64,000 nucleotides of DNA. Origin: Aspidiotus rigidus. Its lineage: Eukaryota > Arthropoda > Insecta > Hemiptera > Diaspididae. Below are positions 40,601 through 48,672 of the stretch, in pieces (position 1 is the stretch's first letter; every line of letters begins with the position of its first letter). Where the stretch lies: the NCBI GenBank assembly GCA_035079385.1, contig JAVHKY010000004.1, positions 16,771,001 to 16,835,000 on the forward strand. Direction: 5' to 3'. The notes beneath the pieces are model-generated. The model worked only from the letters and a program-made list of their open reading frames with translations, ran no database searches and was not told the DNA's origin. The position numbers and the translations under genes were made by a program.

Positions 40601-41136
40601 ATGCAGAGAACCAAGGGCTAAACTTAGGCTAACAGATTGTCTTGAATCCGGTGATTTTGAGGGAGATTTATTAGCCTGTCTGTGGATTGAGAGCACGTAG
40701 TCAAGTTGAGAGCAAATTCTATAGCTGAAGGAAGAGCAAGCGACTGCAACCAGTACGAGTGTGGAATTGATATTTTAGAACATTCGGTAACTTTATGCAA
40801 GCTTTTATATGAAGGGTCCAACCGTGACACTTTCGAAGACATTGGGACTCTTGAGTGATTGTCCACACGAGCCTTTCATTGAGGTGTTCTCCTGACGATA
40901 GTTCTTAATTTGTAAACTTATTTTTCTTATGACCTTTTTTTTTCTTAAAAATTAATCTATGTACTTCGAACTTGTGATTGTTGCAGTACTTCTTTATAAG
41001 TTTTCCGCCTATCTGGGTACGAACAATAATTGGAGGCATTATGAATCAGGCATTTAGAAAAGATTACTTCAGAGGCGAGAAGAGAATTGTCGTAAACGGA
41101 GAAAATGACAGGCATTTAATTGACGTTCGTTCTTAA
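19498..41136 (+). CDS. SDR gene 1: HSDL1/HSD17B12-like dehydrogenase, five exons found, first exon missing
   Basis: Coding exons 19498-19620, 25743-25853, 26035-26255, 36957-37184 and 40987-41136 join in frame through AG/GT introns. The product has VTGSTDGIG (NADP(H)-binding TGxxxGxG), [15 protein letters not shown], the Asn in NVNIGA, NVSSGSE (catalytic Ser), SVYAASK (YxxxK intact), then TGYWSHGF and a C-terminus ending LIDVRS. The order and the YWSH block match the HSDL1/17-beta-HSD12 branch: membrane-anchored reductases of very-long-chain 3-ketoacyl-CoA or steroids, and relatives. In vertebrate HSDL1 the active Tyr is Phe; here Tyr is present, so activity is plausible. The N-terminal anchor exon was not found upstream. 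Introns of 6.1, 0.18, 10.7 and 3.8 kb are full of transposons. Substrate is unknown. Confidence 0.85.
19621..20900. other. SDR gene 1 intron, unassigned part
   Basis: No coding motifs are visible. It contains a T(17) tract at 20221. The interspersed repeat modules start near 20930. Confidence 0.4.
20930..21540. repeat. Cluster of interspersed repeat modules with TGACGTCA sites
   Basis: The cluster holds two modules in opposite orientations: ATGAAACAGGTTTCCTGTTAG (in part) near 21030 and CAACAGGGAACCTGTTTTAT near 21240. It also has AATTTTTCCAAGTCCC near 21137 and CATACATAGCTAG near 21350. Perfect TGACGTCA palindromes lie at 20935, 21376, 21397, 21476, 21513 and 21529. Confidence 0.55.
21546..21830 (+). 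repeat. Dispersed repeat copy 2 expanded into GTGCG-rich tandem units
   Basis: It begins like 897-955 and then repeats the block (G)AAATTYGCGAG(T/G)ACA about three times (21586, 21678, 21752). Poly-C (21601-21628) and alternating CG/TG/CA runs lie between. The tract at about 21700-21734 alternates pyrimidine and purine for about 35 bases. Confidence 0.55.
21830..22650 (+). repeat. Complex higher-order satellite array
   Basis: Recurring blocks are GATACCTCAAAATATTTCTC (21871, about 21982, 22191, 22398, 22531), TCAGACTTATGCTAAACCGA, CCAAGAAAGAGGGCGAA, CGAGCGGAGCGAGTGA and CCCACGAAAGGCGA. Some units are followed by a variant (ATTCCAGACTTCGCTCG, CCCCAAGAATGTTTTATATC), giving a higher-order pattern in which similar composite units lie about 550 bp apart. 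Open frames in this array are by-products of the repeat. A related block in reverse orientation lies at 5645-5680. Confidence 0.65.
22640..23030 (+). repeat. Two tandem composite repeat units with TGACGTCA and AACAGGTTCC
   Basis: Units start at about 22648 and 22825 (about 180 bp apart). Each has TTTTTCAAGTT, CTCCTATTATATATTGCTC, GGGCCTGTT/AGGCCTGTT, TGACGTCAT (22709, 22887), GGTCAGCCTT, TCAGATCCC, TAAAACAGGTTC and CGTTCAACTC. Confidence 0.65.
23362..23381 (+). repeat. Poly(G) tract, 20 bases
   Basis: An uninterrupted run of 20 G follows a T-rich stretch. Shorter G runs occur near 8335, 18650, 21456 and 28956. It could form a G-quadruplex, or the length could be affected by sequencing. Confidence 0.8.
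23575..23715 (+). repeat. CCTAGTATA-type simple repeat
   Basis: Several variants of (G)CCTAGTATA(G/A) occur within 140 bp. The same words recur at 29935-30040 and 46500-46640. Non-coding. Confidence 0.5.
24020..25365 (+). mobile_element. Degenerate Jockey-type LINE fragment with RNase H relic
   Basis: On the plus strand, 24940-25365 carries [12 protein letters not shown] (first RNase H Asp), [16 protein letters not shown] (the Glu helix), [21 protein letters not shown] (Asp position lost) and [14 protein letters not shown] (final Asp region). These lie in at least three frames. The upstream part (24020-24920) is the RT-to-RNase H connection; it shares [13 protein letters not shown] with the minus-strand remnant at 40790-40750 ([13 protein letters not shown]). 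It lies in intron 2 of SDR gene 1, counting from a presumed first exon. Confidence 0.6.
24235..24575 (+). repeat. Local tandem duplication of about 165 bp inside the LINE remnant
   Basis: The units begin with ATTCCATGAAAGTTACG at about 24238 and 24402. Each runs through CTTCCAGGTCAGCCTCC and CAATGAATGCCCTCGAA to CACACTCGCACTGGTT. The second unit has a short extra block (GACTACCCGCAACAAATT) near 24497. Confidence 0.8.
25743..25853 (+). CDS. SDR gene 1, third conserved exon
   Basis: This 111-bp exon encodes a split Glu codon, then [20 protein letters not shown] to IPVGIL. The acceptor follows a T(24) tract (TGCGTGCAG); the donor is CTGG|GTGCG. It is the same length and phase as 59873-59983 in gene 2. 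Confidence 0.9.
26035..26255 (+). CDS. SDR gene 1, catalytic exon
   Basis: This 221-bp exon encodes [46 protein letters not shown] and SVYAASK, so Asn, Ser, Tyr and Lys of the SDR active site are all present. The acceptor is TTTTTTATAG. The donor CAAAG|GTAAA leaves phase 0. The intron before it is only 181 bp. Confidence 0.92.
26256..27300. other. SDR gene 1 large intron, unassigned part
   Basis: No convincing feature is visible. An 80-codon minus-strand frame at 26401-26643 looks signal-peptide-like but has no ATG. Confidence 0.4.
27320..27900 (-). pseudogene. Possible LINE RNase H remnant
   Basis: The minus-strand frame reads [20 protein letters not shown] and FLLTHSRSD, which resembles the 'SVFxAELxAIxxAL...' and 'TDSLSAL' blocks of Jockey RNase H with the catalytic Glu and Asp replaced. 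Flanking frames are disrupted. Confidence 0.3.
27900..28880. other. Intronic sequence without recognised genes
   Basis: T-rich low-complexity patches lie around 28250-28310. A diverged third copy of the GCGAGTACACC-type dispersed repeat is at about 28680-28750. Nothing else is supported. Confidence 0.4.
28891..29912 (-). mobile_element. MULE (Mutator-like) element with GCGCAAA subterminal repeats
   Basis: A transposase relic (29075-29720) is bordered on both sides by copies of AAAAGCGCAAA: at about 28891, 28922, 28944 and 28981 on the left. On the right they are at about 29855, and in inverted form (TTTTGCGCTTTTC) at 29871 and 29901. This is the layout of a transposon with inverted, subrepeat-rich ends. 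The edges are approximate and no target-site duplication was defined. Confidence 0.55.
29075..29720 (-). pseudogene. MULE-type transposase, C-terminal half, broken
   Basis: The minus strand encodes [17 protein letters not shown] (MULE 'DFExA' Asp), GCRFHWGQA (the C-x2-H motif), then a TGA stop at 29616-29618. It continues with [35 protein letters not shown] and [16 protein letters not shown], where the Glu of 'TNxxExxH' is the expected third catalytic acid. A frameshift near 29300 leads to [20 protein letters not shown] and on to about 29075. This order is characteristic of MULE transposases abundant in hemipteran genomes. The N-terminal half, with the first Asp and zinc finger, is absent. 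Confidence 0.75.
29935..30050 (+). repeat. CCTAGTATA-type simple repeat, second block
   Basis: AGGCCTAGTATAG, TTTAGTATACTG and CCAGTATAATGG occur in sequence, as at 23575-23715. Confidence 0.45.
30100..31590. other. Intronic sequence without recognised genes
   Basis: Unique-looking DNA with no motif or repeat that I can place. Confidence 0.4.
31740..31862 (-). repeat. PLE copy D 3' pLTR with hairpin
   Basis: On the minus strand the hairpin at 31834-31858 reads TTGATGAT, stem GGTT, loop TATC, stem AACC, then GAAAGCGCTCG. The sequence TAAACGCGAAAGGACGA (about 31758) recurs at about 36535-36551, the other end of the element. This supports direct terminal repeats. Confidence 0.65.
31903..32628 (-). 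CDS. PLE copy D GIY-YIG endonuclease reading frame (241 codons, 3' half)
   Basis: The open frame includes [78 protein letters not shown] and [18 protein letters not shown]. The GFY...FYIG pair, the Arg in [10 protein letters not shown] and the downstream His fit the GIY-YIG fold. GHSF...E lies where the metal-binding Glu is expected. The first ten codons (before LVHRL) belong to the inserted LINE, so the annotated ATG is not the native start. There is no stop within the domain, unlike the RT part. Confidence 0.75.
   Translation of the reverse strand: MLHMRHTSGSLVHRLTRIPLSQSAFKKELLTIKHLARVNGVNVDVDVMVRRKVTRRLLDSTTSLPRDKIRDRRLRWISLPFLGKFSVQMGRALRPFGFRPAFYNPTTVKSLFVRLKDPIPVGERSGFYKLECRECGGFYIGETSRQMKVRVAEHLKSWEKGRLGESAFADHLINRGHSFREGSEKLLHNENSYRKRIALEYIETMRHRNTDGITVLNSYIPEDGLIELVYDSHRDFSFGQS
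32591..32602. repeat. Target-site duplication of the LINE insertion, copy 1
   Basis: TGAACTAGGCTA at the 3' edge of the LINE is repeated exactly at 34775-34786. Both copies lie at the same point of the PLE coding sequence. Confidence 0.9.
32603..34774 (-). mobile_element. R1-clade-like non-LTR retrotransposon, 5'-truncated, inserted in PLE
   Basis: Minus-strand order: [16 protein letters not shown] and [16 protein letters not shown] near 34500-34730; RT fingers/palm (34157-34486) with [13 protein letters not shown] and [14 protein letters not shown]; an in-frame TGA (34157-34159); [13 protein letters not shown]; and [10 protein letters not shown] (33347-34153). The C-terminal CCHC-like segment [22 protein letters not shown] lies at 32991-33401. 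The palm Asp of 'LDIRNAF' is Glu here. A frameshift lies at about 33350-33400. The 3' UTR runs to 32603 without a poly(A) tail. The 12-bp duplication on both sides proves target-primed insertion into the PLE. Confidence 0.88.
34775..34786. repeat. Target-site duplication of the LINE insertion, copy 2
   Basis: TGAACTAGGCTA, the 5'-side partner of 32591-32602. Confidence 0.9.
36957..37184 (+). CDS. SDR gene 1, C-terminal domain exon
   Basis: This 228-bp exon (76 codons, phase 0 at both ends) encodes [33 protein letters not shown], and [20 protein letters not shown]. The Pro-Leu-Phe-Val-Asn-Thr-Lys-Met block is the post-catalytic loop of this branch; GYWSH is typical of HSDL1-like proteins. The acceptor is TATTTTTCAG and the donor CAG|GTAAAG. 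Confidence 0.92.
37399..39030. mobile_element. Foldback element with arms built of tandem subrepeats
   Basis: The left arm holds three direct units (about 37430, 37560, 37720) with TTTATGCTACGTTTGTGCTG and TTTTTCGTTTGTGCTGGTCT. Two or three further direct units (about 38020, 38140, 38270) carry CGCGATGAGAG...CGACCCC. The right arm has both unit types in reverse complement (38520-38800, then 38815-38990). The outermost edges match as GGGACCCATGT (37399) and ACATGGGCCC (39020-39029). The turning point is near 38510 (GAGATCGATTACAGCCCC against GGGCTGTAGTTGATCTC). No ORF belongs to it. It lies in intron 5 of SDR gene 1, counting from a presumed first exon. Confidence 0.7.
39040..40370. other. Intronic sequence without a firm assignment
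   Basis: CCCTATAAAA words recur (39557, 39629, 39797). A weak LINE-like frame at 39840-39960 ([12 protein letters not shown]) is too short to call. Confidence 0.35.
40380..40866 (-). pseudogene. Jockey-type LINE fragment (connection region)
   Basis: The minus-strand frames give [20 protein letters not shown], the 'xGxxPLxxRxxxLxxKFL' block that follows the RT in Jockey-like ORF2. Upstream, [19 protein letters not shown] is shared with the plus-strand remnant at 24540-24600. There are several frameshifts and no catalytic motif. Confidence 0.5.
40987..41136 (+). CDS. SDR gene 1, terminal coding exon
   Basis: The acceptor GATTGTTGCAG precedes 49 codons and a [23 protein letters not shown], then [14 protein letters not shown] and the end LIDVRS. 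It continues GYWSHGFQ from the previous exon in frame. The hydrophobic start followed by a basic tail is usual for the C-terminus of HSD17B12/HSDL1-like proteins. The exon is too short to stand out as an isolated ORF; it was identified by frame and position. Confidence 0.82.
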   Translation, partial: YFFISFPPIWVRTIIGGIMNQAFRKDYFRGEKRIVVNGENDRHLIDVRS

Positions 41137-41602
41137 CTTTCTATGATGTAAATTTTTTGTTTACGTGATGTGTGTACTTTGTATTATTTAAATGCAGTTT
41201 TGTAACTCGTGCTCATCATCTCTTAGACGGTTAAAGTTTATAACTCGACTTAGTTCGCGCCGCGGGTTTAATTTATTACACTTTTTTTCCCTGAGATTTT
41301 AGACTTTGTAATATTTAATGCGTTGAAGTCTTCGGTATAATTTCTAGAAAAAGAAACTGAAATTTACGGATAATTGCTGCGCGACTTAGACGTAGAATAT
41401 TGTGTACTCGTGTTCTTTTGAATCGCGATAATTTCGTTCATCGATTTTTATGTTACCGCTTTTGTTTCCCTGTGGCCATTCGTAGTTTTTAAGTTTATTT
41501 AAAGACATACTGAATTTACACTATTCTGTACAAAACGCTGTCTGTTCGTGTTTTGTGTCCAATCAGATTGTAACGTAGAGTGTTTGTATTTTGTCTAACG
41601 AA

Positions 41603-41608
41603 AATAAA
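41603..41608 (+). terminator. Putative polyadenylation signal of SDR gene 1
   Basis: AATAAA lies 467 bp after the gene 1 stop codon in AT-rich 3' UTR-like sequence. It is a candidate signal; no transcript data. Confidence 0.45.
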
Positions 41609-41649
41609 AATCTACTTACAATATTATGTACTTTTTTCTTTTTGAGTCA

Positions 41650-43415
41650 AGGAGATTTAAAACGAATAATGTTATGATTAGCCTTCCATTGAAACGTATT
41701 CAAGTTTGTATTCAAGTAGGAATAGTTGCCGATACATCAAAACAGGGAGTGGAAAAGCACCCGAGTGTAAACGTAATAATTATACAATACACACAAACAC
41801 ATCGTGTTACTCTTCAATAATTAATTCAGTAACACATTTGTTTGTTTACTATTTTTTCCCAATGCAGTGGTAAGTAGTCTGCCTCTCTAGTGTTTGACGT
41901 ACCTGATAATGAAATTCATACGTAAATCTCATTAAGGAATGCAGTTCATGCCTCCAGGTGAGATACACAATCGAATATGTCTGCCGTAAGTAGGGTAATT
42001 ATGTATATGCTAGCGCAATAATCAATTTTTTTGTATTTTTCATTCAATTTCTAAAATCCCCAAAAATCCTAAAATTCCGACATCAACTTTTCTTAATTTC
42101 AGAGAGAAAATTTTCTCACAGTCTTTGTCAGGTTGAGTCATATGAAATTTTTCAACGTTGACCTATGAAAAGTTCATCTTCCTTACTACTGTCCCATACC
42201 GTATTGAAGTGAAACTATCTTGTTCACCAAGCTAAAAAGCCCGCGTCTAGCTGAAAGCTGGTAAAAAAAAACAATCAATAAAGTATGATTTTTCTCTAGA
42301 AGAAATTTGAATAATATAAAAATAATAGGGAAAAAATGGGAGATTCACTTTTGGAATTATTTTGAAAAACCTGAAAATAAAGTTTTGTCGTGTTGCAGTG
42401 ATAATAGAATTGAAGGAAGTTGGAATAAAGAATTGTTGTATCAATTAAAATAAGAATCAACCAGATGAACAGAGATAAGACCACAAAGTGTTGAAAAGTT
42501 TGATTATGCATCATTTGTTGATGACTTCGAAGGATTCAACTGAGTACTCAATTTATAAACCTAATTTTAGAGAGTAAATTTTTTTTTCTTTTTAGCACGA
42601 TACAATTTTCTGTCAATTTATAAAATATTCCTTTCCAGAATAGTCTGGTCACAAATTAATTTATGTATTAGGGCTTTTGAATGATATAATTTTTAAGAGG
42701 CAGTGGGCATTTCTGGTAAAGGTACAGTACTCAAAGGGGCATAACGGGCAGCCTGATATACTAGTTATTTTCACATACATAGCGATCATAACGGACCACA
42801 GACCACAACAACGCGTTTTTGAGCAAAAATATAAGTTTTCCTCTTTTCTTTTCCTATAGTTTGCATCAATTATGAACTTACAATACAAAGAAGCAGCACT
42901 CTCCAACATCATTAAAAGATCCTTTTCTGCAGAATATTCTCATGCCCTTTCAACCCAGTGATTATAATATTTATCTCATTAAAATATTAGAATTTTTGCT
43001 TTTTGCTATGGGTTTCTGCCTGTTTGCCCCAGCCCTGGGCGGCCTACCAGTTATGCCAGTCTGCACATCAATTTAAAACAACGGGTTGCAGACAAGCAGG
43101 CAGAAGGGACAGAAACAAAACGGGCACGGACACTGCCCAAAAAGCTGCTTGTTATTTTGGAAGCCCTAAAATTTATAGAATTATACAAACCTTGTGTTTT
43201 CCTTGGAATGATGAGGGTGGTTGAAGATTTCAATTTGAATTTTATAACACTGTAAAAGTAGTTTACTTATTACATACCTAATATTTGGAAACATGACCAG
43301 GCCAATAATGAAACTGAATGGCGAAAAGGTACATTAAAGTAACCTAAGCGAATCAGTGTGACCGGGGAGTTAGAAACAGGGTGTTCCAGCCCCATTTCAG
43401 CCAAACGGCTTAGGC
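41650..43415. other. Intergenic sequence
   Basis: No gene or recognised repeat. A GC-richer patch at 43010-43130 has no motif. Confidence 0.4.
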
Positions 43416-43419
43416 TTTT

Positions 43420-43457
43420 GGCTGAAGCTGACAACCTTGAAAAATACAGCTTCAGCC
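43420..43457. repeat. Perfect 11-bp hairpin arms
   Basis: GGCTGAAGCTG (43420-43430) and CAGCTTCAGCC (43447-43457) are exact reverse complements with a 16-bp loop. Additional AGCCAAA/TTTTGGCT words lie on either side (43399-43500). Confidence 0.6.
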
Positions 43458-43684
43458 TTTGGCTTCCCAACAGCCAACCCGATGAAGCTGGCTTTTGGCT
43501 GGTCAATGAATTTGGAATCCTTCAGAAGGTATTATAAGCAGTCGGACATCATTATCCTATCAAAATTGGGACTTGAATAAAATTTGAATATTAAGAGTCT
43601 ACAATGACACAAAGAATGAAGCTTGAGAATTCATAGAATTTCATGCACATAATATGTATGTACTTACTCTACAGCCGTGGATTT

Positions 43685-43850
43685 GCAGTTGATTCCGAGT
43701 TATGTACAGGCAAGGGAAATTAACTTAAAATTGACCTATTTTCAAGTCTTGATCAAATCGTATCAATAAAACTGAAAGGATCGGTATGAGTTCAAATCAT
43801 ATTGACTGCTATTTCACTCATTTATCACGTTGATTTCAAGTCCTTTTTGG
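43685..43850 (+). repeat. Dispersed repeat, copy 2 (partner at 5050-5260)
   Basis: It shares GATTCYGAGTTA, TTAACTTAAAATTGAC, GAGTTCAAATC and TTTATCACGTTGATTTC with the first copy in the same order. Confidence 0.55.
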
Positions 43851-43929
43851 TTTTGAAATTTTGATTTCCCTGAATTCAACTTCTCTCAATTGCATTGATT
43901 TATAGTGGCGTAAGAATGTATTTGTTTTC

Positions 43930-44125
43930 CTTGTACCAATTGGTTTGCCTGTACAATTTGTTTGCTTGTACGGATACAATTGGTTTGCTTGTGCTTGTGG
44001 TTTTATTTTGCTTGTACAATTGGTTTGCTTGTACAATTGATTTGCCTGTGCTTTGGTTTTGTTTTGCTTGTACGGCTGGTTTGTTTGTAGGATTGGTTTG
44101 TCTGTACTTGTCGACTTTGAATCCA
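43930..44125 (+). repeat. Minisatellite, TTGGTTTGCTTGTACAA-like units
   Basis: About ten imperfect 17-30 bp units of TTGGTTTGCYTGTACAA with length variants. The array gives open frames on both strands that are repeat artefacts. Confidence 0.75.
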
Positions 44126-44204
44126 CTTCAAATTGATGTCCAAATCCTCAATACTTACCGGAAAATTCTCGAAAGAGTAAGGAGGTAGAATTACAAAAGC
44201 ATGA

Positions 44205-44960
44205 GTTCCAAGCGCTTTTGATTTAAAAAACAATTATCAAATGAAGAAAGAAAGCGATTGAATAAAATACCATCAACAACGAGAACACCAGCGACATCAG
44301 GATTGAACTACCGAGTTGTGATAATGTGAGTTATACTCATAAACTTGTTCAACCAACCCTTTGTTGGGAACTTACCTGTTGAGTACAGTTTTTACATTAT
44401 CGCTATTTTAATTTCAATATTTTCAAACGCAAACCATTTGAAGTACGACTGACCCCTCTGTGAAACTGTGACCACTGATAATTAAATATCCGCAACGACT
44501 TATTCTCCCAAGTTTACTTTTTCCCGGGCCTTCCTGTGTTCAGAAGCTTTAATTTTGAGCTGGCGAGCGGTTTCCCATAGATATAAACTCCATTATACCG
44601 TCCTTACAGGCTATCGTGTACATTCTGCTCTTTTCTATCGACGAGACAGGGTCCTTCAATCTGACAAATGCGTTCTCACTGTCATGAGATTGTTTAATGC
44701 GGGGAAGAAACCAAAAGGGTGAAGAACACGGCCCAACTTTGAAGAAAACTTCCCCAGAAAGGAGAATCTGATCCAACGGTTTCTACTATCGCGACTTGAA
44801 CGCCGAAGGAAGGGAGGTAGTAGAATCAAGGCATCACCGCGTAATCTTCCTACGGACCATGAGGTCGATGTCGAAGTTTACCTCATTTACTCACTCTAGC
44901 TGAGTGTTCTATAGTATGTAGTTCTTTTTGGAAGATTGACTCAGTGGAATGTGGATCAGT
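44205..44960 (-). pseudogene. Penelope-like element copy E: endonuclease region, heavily decayed
   Basis: The minus strand shows AFVRLKDPVSSIEKSRMYTI and a disrupted GIY-YIG start near 44549-44776. At 44330-44400 is the end-of-ORF block (YEY with GLV), and at 44205-44240 a degenerate pLTR hairpin (TTTGATAATTG...AATCAAAAGCGC). The linker region lies at 44780-44960. Many frameshifts; no RT. Confidence 0.65.
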
Positions 44961-46049
44961 CTCTTGAAATCAACTGAACGCTGACTTCAATAGCGAGTTG
45001 CCATTGTGATTTTGATTAATTGGTAACAACGAGTTAGTTTTGATTCAACCTCTCCTAGTTCGTCCTTAAACCAAAACTCATCCCCTGATAAAGTCACACC
45101 CTTCTGCTTACACTCATACGAGTAAAGGTATAGTCTACAAACCCCTAGAAACACAAGATCGCTAACTTGCCTCCTACGCTGTGTTGAATTTTCTTACCCT
45201 GAAATCGTTTTTATAGTTTATCCCACCAGATGTCGCAAAGTCGCACTCAATGTATTCTTATGGAAGGAAAAATTTCACGGATTCGCTCGAAGTTAGACGC
45301 GTATGAAAGGAAATTTTATGCAGAATAAATTCACATCTCCTCATTTTTTTTGAAAAACTGAATATTTGTGGAGAAAAATGAGTTTTAGTGTCAACTCTCC
45401 ATAAGAGCCTGTGTTAAAGTGCTAAAGGTTGACTGCAGCGATTTTTGTACGTGTGGCGGAACCAACGAACTATCGAAGTTGGCGAGGGCGGTCACGTTAC
45501 CAGAATTTGATGTTCTTAGAGGGGCTTGAGATTTCGATCGAAGAGGGAGTCAAAATTTCTCATTCCGAATTCTATAAAGGGCAACTTGGATACTATTTCA
45601 AAATCTCTAGTCCTCCTCTGCGGCTAAAAATCAAAATTTTTTTCATACCCCTTACTTGAATATACAGCTCGGAAGGTTTCGTGCTAAGAGTCAAGATTTT
45701 CAAGTCTTCTTCCTCGTCTGCGACGTCTGTCTTTTATCTAGCATAAGCAAATATGTATAGCCTAATCCCCCGGCATATTTATTCAGATGGTAATAAAAGT
45801 CAGGAATTTTTATAAGGTCCTAAAATACTCGTAGGTTGTCATTTTTGCCTCAGACTTTCGTCACGCAAAATTCCAAATGGTCTCCAGCCTTGGCGAGATC
45901 TGAAATATCATGTGATTCGTCGAAAGACTTTTCGAGTCTGTTACTGCCATACTCGGAGTAAGAGTGATGCCGTGGGACTTCGATATATTTTTGTACTTCT
46001 TGGACTTGTAAAATTTTTCATTTTCAATTCTTGGACCTAGAAATACAAA

Positions 46050-46330
46050 TATTTTCAATTGTTGGACTCAGAATTATTTTCGAATTGTGCGACTTTGAAA
46101 TATTTACAACTGTTGGACTTGGAATTATTTTCAAATTGTGAGACTTTGAAATATTTTCAACTGTTGGACTTAGAATTATTTTCCAATTATTGTTGGACTT
46201 TGAAATATTTTCAACTATTGGACTTGGAATTATTTTCAAATTGTGGGACTTTAAAATATTTTCAACTGTTGGACTTGGAATTATTTTCGAATTGTGGGAC
46301 TTTAAAATATTTTCATACTTCTTGGACTTG
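46050..46330 (+). repeat. 51-bp tandem repeat, about five units
   Basis: Units are made of TTGGACTTGGAATTATTTTC, AAATTGTGGGACTTT and GAAATATTTTCAACTG. Because 51 is divisible by 3, they give a repeated 17-residue reading LDLELFSNCxTLKYFQL. One unit has a 3-bp insertion. No flanking gene structure is seen. Confidence 0.8.
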
Positions 46331-46499
46331 TAAAATTTTCATTTTCGATTGTCTCCCACAGTTGAAAATATTACAAAGTCCATGAATTGAACGATCTTGT
46401 GTTTTTAGAGGTCTATAGTCATACCCTTAGATTAGGTCAAGGTCACTGATGAAGTCATACTACCCTCCGAGCAATATTTTTCAGCATGATGAAGACTAA

Positions 46500-46690
46500 A
46501 AAGTTGAATCTAGTACACTGAATATTCGATCTAGTATAAAGAAAGCTAAGAATATAACGTAAGTAGAAATGGTCATATTTCATGACATCATTCTGTCAGG
46601 CCTAGTACAATTAAGGCTATAGTACTGACTAGGTCAAGTATAGTCTAGTTGGCTGAGGATAGTGATATCAATGTAGGTAGCGAAAGTCGA
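46500..46690 (+). repeat. CCTAGTATA-type simple repeat, third block
   Basis: It contains CTAGTACACTG, TCTAGTATAAAG, GCCTAGTACAAT and AAGTATAGTCTAG. Confidence 0.4.
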
Positions 46691-47159
46691 AATTTTTCCG
46701 AGTTTTGTTGTAGGTTAAGGACACTCATGATGTCATGAAGTTCGAAAGCGAACTCTCTAATCAACAAAACAGATAGTGGATTTACCTCTAAAAAAATAAA
46801 AGCCAAACTGGCAGCGGCGAATCCACAAACTCCGCTGCACCGGATAATAGCCAGTCTAAAACTATGTACGTTTTATTTGTAGTCGATATAAATTTTGAAA
46901 TGTATTTTGTTATTCGTCTGAATTATTATGAACAGCCTCTTTTTCTTCAAGGTCTTGGTCTACTTCATCTTTCTTTCGTTTTCCTCCTTGTATACGATGC
47001 TGAGCCTACAAAAATTTTGTAGGAGATGAAATAGATAAAATCTTTCAGCAAGCTTGTAGGTTTGCTAATAATCTGGCCCAGAAAAGTTTCTTTGGTCTAT
47101 TATGGTAGTAGAAAGATTCCTATGGTGTAGCCTAGAAAGATTCTTTTAAGCAACTGATC

Positions 47160-47345
47160 TAACTTAGGTTGATTATGTCATCAAAGTCGGATGCAGACGT
47201 TTTCTATGAAACATAACTTGACCTAGGTTGATGACATCACAAGTTTATGAGGTCATTAAAGTTGGACTTGAACTTTTTCTAAGAGTGCCTCAACCTTATT
47301 TAGGTTGATGACGTCACAAATTGATGATGTCGACGTTTTCTGAGG
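47160..47345 (+). repeat. Short tandem units with TAGGTTGATGACGTCACAA
   Basis: About three diverged units start at TTAGGTTGATTATGTCATC (47166), CTAGGTTGATGACATCAC (47232) and TTAGGTTGATGACGTCAC (47300). Each ends in a CGTTTTCT-like block. The last carries a perfect TGACGTCA. Confidence 0.55.
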
Positions 47346-48672
47346 ATGTGCCCCCCCAATTCCCCGCTAAAAACCATAGAAGAGGAGTCCGTTATACGAG
47401 ATCAAGTTTCATATCTCTCTATCTTCTGGGTTTACATCCGAATGTACGGGCGGAACTTCGGAAAATAGTATAAGGTATACAAATGGCTCAAAGGTCAACG
47501 TTTTCACTCGTCCCCTTCTTCTCCTAGTCCGGTAATATAGATCCGGCTAGATTGAGGAGAGATCTTAATCATTCAGTTAAGCTGATGTCTCCTCGAGCAT
47601 CAGACCTTCTTTTCGGCTCAGGAATTGAAATTTATTCAAGCTTCTACTCCTTCATAAGGCTAACAGTTCGGTGAAAAAGTATTCAAGAAAATTCTTAGTA
47701 TTTTTGGTTGTAAGCTGAATAAGTAGGAAGGTCTTCTGAGGTACGGGACTTGGATACAATTCGAATATTGAGAGTATCTACCTGGACATGAAGAATGAGG
47801 CTTGAGAATTCGCAGAATTTTATTTTCTTAAAAAACAAGCACGACACATTTTCTGCGGCAAAATTTTCCCTCTTCAGTGGAATTCTACGCATGTTTTGAC
47901 TAATCGTATACAGAAGCAAAGTTACGTCACTCTCCTGTCTGTCATAAGATTTGTAGATCGGTTTAGATGTTTTTCAAAGAGGAAACGATGCGCGTAATTT
48001 CTTGTTTTCGTTCCTTTCACCTTAACTTTTACGTTCGCTACCGATTCGATTCAGTTTACCTTGATTACATCGGCGGGTAAATAATTTCCTCTTTCAACAA
48101 AATCCAATATTCATTTTGGAAAATTTAGTATTATTTTTAACCTTCCAATGCAATAACGGATAACTTTGCGGGTTGACGAAGTACCAACTGGTGTAGGTAT
48201 CGCATATATTCAAACGTCGATACCAATACATATCTTATAATTTTGACGTCATCGATGCATACAATTTTCATGATACTACATGGGTCGGTTTTACGAGTGT
48301 GACAACCTTATACGTTGACCCTGCCTTATTAGCATAAGTGCGTCAGAATTCATCGAACTAGTCGTGAGTGTTTACTTATTCTCGAAACGCGATCGGTATA
48401 GGTCTCGAATAAATTTCACCGATGAAGAAATTTCATTGCTAAGGTCGTCTTCTGTGCCGTCAGTGACGTGTTCAAGGATTGTTAACAACTATGTCGACGC
48501 GTTTCGGAGGAAACTGGATATCGCTACCCCGGACAAGTTATAATCAACACGCACTCTTTACTGGTTACAAATGAACCGTCGACGTATTATTATTTCAGCA
48601 ATTATCGAGCGCACTTGATAGTCTCGACGAGTGGTCAGCGGTATCAAAGAAGGAAAAATTATCGGTTGTAAT

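Noticed and set aside
43836..44233. Several long ORFs rich in Asn/Lys/Thr or Leu/Cys
   Set aside because: They are translations of the minisatellite in different frames.
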